The translations under genes and the position numbers were made by a program. A stretch of 7,001 bases of DNA. Source: Deltaproteobacteria bacterium. GTDB lineage: Bacteria > Myxococcota_A > UBA9160 > SMWR01. Shown here in pieces: positions 5,822-7,001 of this stretch (position 1 is the stretch's first letter; each line of letters starts with the position of its first letter). The stretch is from assembly GCA_019313605.1 (NCBI GenBank), contig JAFDAW010000145.1, forward strand, positions 1 through 7,001, read 5' to 3'. The notes below the pieces were generated by a model that had not been told where the DNA came from, searched no databases, and saw nothing but the letters and a program-made list of their open reading frames with translations.

Positions 5822-7001
5822 GTGAGAATTCTCCGCTATTTCGCCAGCCGATACCGCGCGCAAAGCCTGCTGGTGCTGCTTTGTATCGTGCTCGCGGGCG
5901 CACTCGACGGCATCGGACTCTCGGCCGCGCTGCCCGTCATTCAGATGGCGCTGGGAGAATCGTCGGACGCGGAAACCCGCGAAGGATCGGCTCTCGATGC
6001 CACCGTCCAAAACGCACTCGAAACCATCGGGCTCGAACGATCGATGTCTTCGCTGTTGCCGATCATCGTCCTTCTCTTCTGGCTGAAGGGAGGCGTCACG
6101 CTTTTTGCGAAACGCCAGGTCGGTTACACGGTCGCCCACATCGCCACCAACTTGCGACTGGAAATGCTGCAGGCGCTGATGTCCGCACGCTGGAGCCATT
6201 TCACGCGACTGCGCACCGGCGGCGCCGCAAATGCGCTCGCCACCGAAGCCCAGCGCGCCTCGACGAGCTACGAGCATATGGCCATGGTTTGCGGGCATTT
6301 GATCGAGTGCTTCGTCTACCTCGGGCTGGCCTTTACGATCTCGATTCCGATTACGATCGGCGCCGCGGCCGCCGCACTCGTGAGCCTCGGCGGGCTTCAC
6401 GCGCTGGTTAGCATGTCCGGTAAAGCGGGCGTAAAACAGACCCTGTTCCTGAAATCCCTGCTCACCCAGGTGACCGACAGTCTTCAAGCGGTGAAATTGC
6501 TCAAGGCGACCGGGCGGGAATCCCTCATCGAACCGCTGCTCGAAAACGACACGGTTCAACTCAACAAAGCGCTCCGCAAGCGCGTCTTCAGTCGCGAAGC
6601 GCTCCGCTCGATTCAGGAGCCGGTTCTCATCACGTTCGTTTGCATCATGCTCTACTTCATCGGGTTGCTTGAAGCTCCCGCAGCAGAAATGGCTCTGCTT
6701 ATCTTCCTCTTCGTCAAGACGAATACCAGCTCCAACAAGATGCAACGCCGCTACCAGCAGTCGATATCTGAGTCGAGTGCACTCTGGTCGATGCGTGAGA
6801 TGATCGATGCCGCCGCCGCCGACGCGGAAACGATGACCACCGGGGCCACGCCGACCTTGACGGAAGGCCTCGAAGTCCGAGACGTGCGGATCGCCTACGA
6901 AGATGCGGTCGTGCTCGACGGCCTCTCGTTTTCGGTTCCCGCCGGAAAGATCACGGCCATCGAGGGCGGTTCGGGAGCGGGCAAGACAACCACTGCGGAT
7001 C
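5822..7001 (+). CDS. ABC exporter with fused transmembrane and ATPase domains (3' truncated by window)
   Basis: The first 393 codons of a type-IV ABC exporter half-transporter. The start is GTG at 5822: an in-frame TAA at 5804-5806 closes the frame upstream and there is no ATG between. The Shine-Dalgarno sequence is poor (TAGAG close by). Hydrophobic helices lie at about residues 15-40, 78-97, 153-172, 173-198, 265-283 and 285-300, the six-helix layout of MsbA-like exporters. A linker (303-348) leads to the nucleotide-binding domain: the first strand LEVRDVRIAYE (350-360), a tyrosine in the A-loop position (Y359), and Walker A GGSGAGKTT (382-390) with K388. The signature, Walker B and H-loop lie beyond the window. 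The polar loop at 43-77 between the first two helices is periplasmic. Such proteins export lipids, lipid-linked glycans or peptides; following a LicC-like cytidylyltransferase, an envelope lipid or glycan is the likelier cargo, by inference only. Confidence 0.88.
   Translation, partial: MRILRYFASRYRAQSLLVLLCIVLAGALDGIGLSAALPVIQMALGESSDAETREGSALDATVQNALETIGLERSMSSLLPIIVLLFWLKGGVTLFAKRQVGYTVAHIATNLRLEMLQALMSARWSHFTRLRTGGAANALATEAQRASTSYEHMAMVCGHLIECFVYLGLAFTISIPITIGAAAAALVSLGGLHALVSMSGKAGVKQTLFLKSLLTQVTDSLQAVKLLKATGRESLIEPLLENDTVQLNKALRKRVFSREALRSIQEPVLITFVCIMLYFIGLLEAPAAEMALLIFLFVKTNTSSNKMQRRYQQSISESSALWSMREMIDAAAADAETMTTGATPTLTEGLEVRDVRIAYEDAVVLDGLSFSVPAGKITAIEGGSGAGKTTTAD

Noticed and set aside
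5762..6745. 327-residue antisense frame over the ABC exporter
   Set aside because: The composition is rich in Glu/Arg/Gln/His with no domain, and the plus strand carries a coherent six-helix domain and Walker A in one frame.

Overview
The window reads as ordinary chromosomal DNA of a GC-rich (roughly 60%) Gram-negative bacterium. The best evidence for an outer membrane is a complete LptF/LptG-type lipopolysaccharide-export permease. Codon usage and gene style would fit a deltaproteobacterium-like lineage or another poorly sampled GC-rich phylum, but no marker here fixes the taxonomy. I see no rRNA, tRNA, CRISPR array, phage gene or complete transposase.

Layout: a short leader (1-184) precedes a multi-spanning membrane protein of the lysylphosphatidylglycerol-synthase transmembrane / flippase-like type (185-1171, +). 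After a 132-bp gap comes a tightly spaced pair: a 70-residue basic/acidic small protein (1304-1516, +) and a NYN (PIN-like) nuclease-fold protein with a C-terminal OST-HTH/LOTUS domain (1524-2294, +). This pair looks like a small RNA-metabolism operon. Facing it on the minus strand is a 784-residue gene that joins LptF and LptG in one polypeptide (2483-4837, -). The convergent gap between them is almost filled by a 185-bp element bounded by perfect 20-bp inverted repeats (2302-2486). It looks like a small non-autonomous transposable element or a dispersed repeat, and its edge contains the stop codon of the lptFG gene.

A 69-bp divergent spacer separates lptFG from a sugar-nucleotidyltransferase-fold protein of the phosphocholine cytidylyltransferase (LicC-like) type (4907-5698, +). 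After 123 bp follows the start of an ABC exporter with fused membrane and ATPase domains (5822 to beyond the window end, +), cut just after its Walker A motif.

How the genes may work together: the membrane protein, LptFG, the cytidylyltransferase and the ABC exporter all point to the cell envelope, covering lipid or polymer precursor activation, flipping and export. The NYN/LOTUS pair appears unrelated to that theme. The most unusual items are the 185-bp inverted-repeat element, the single-chain LptF-LptG permease, and the small charged protein coupled to the NYN/LOTUS protein. I found no clear, wholly new multi-gene system.
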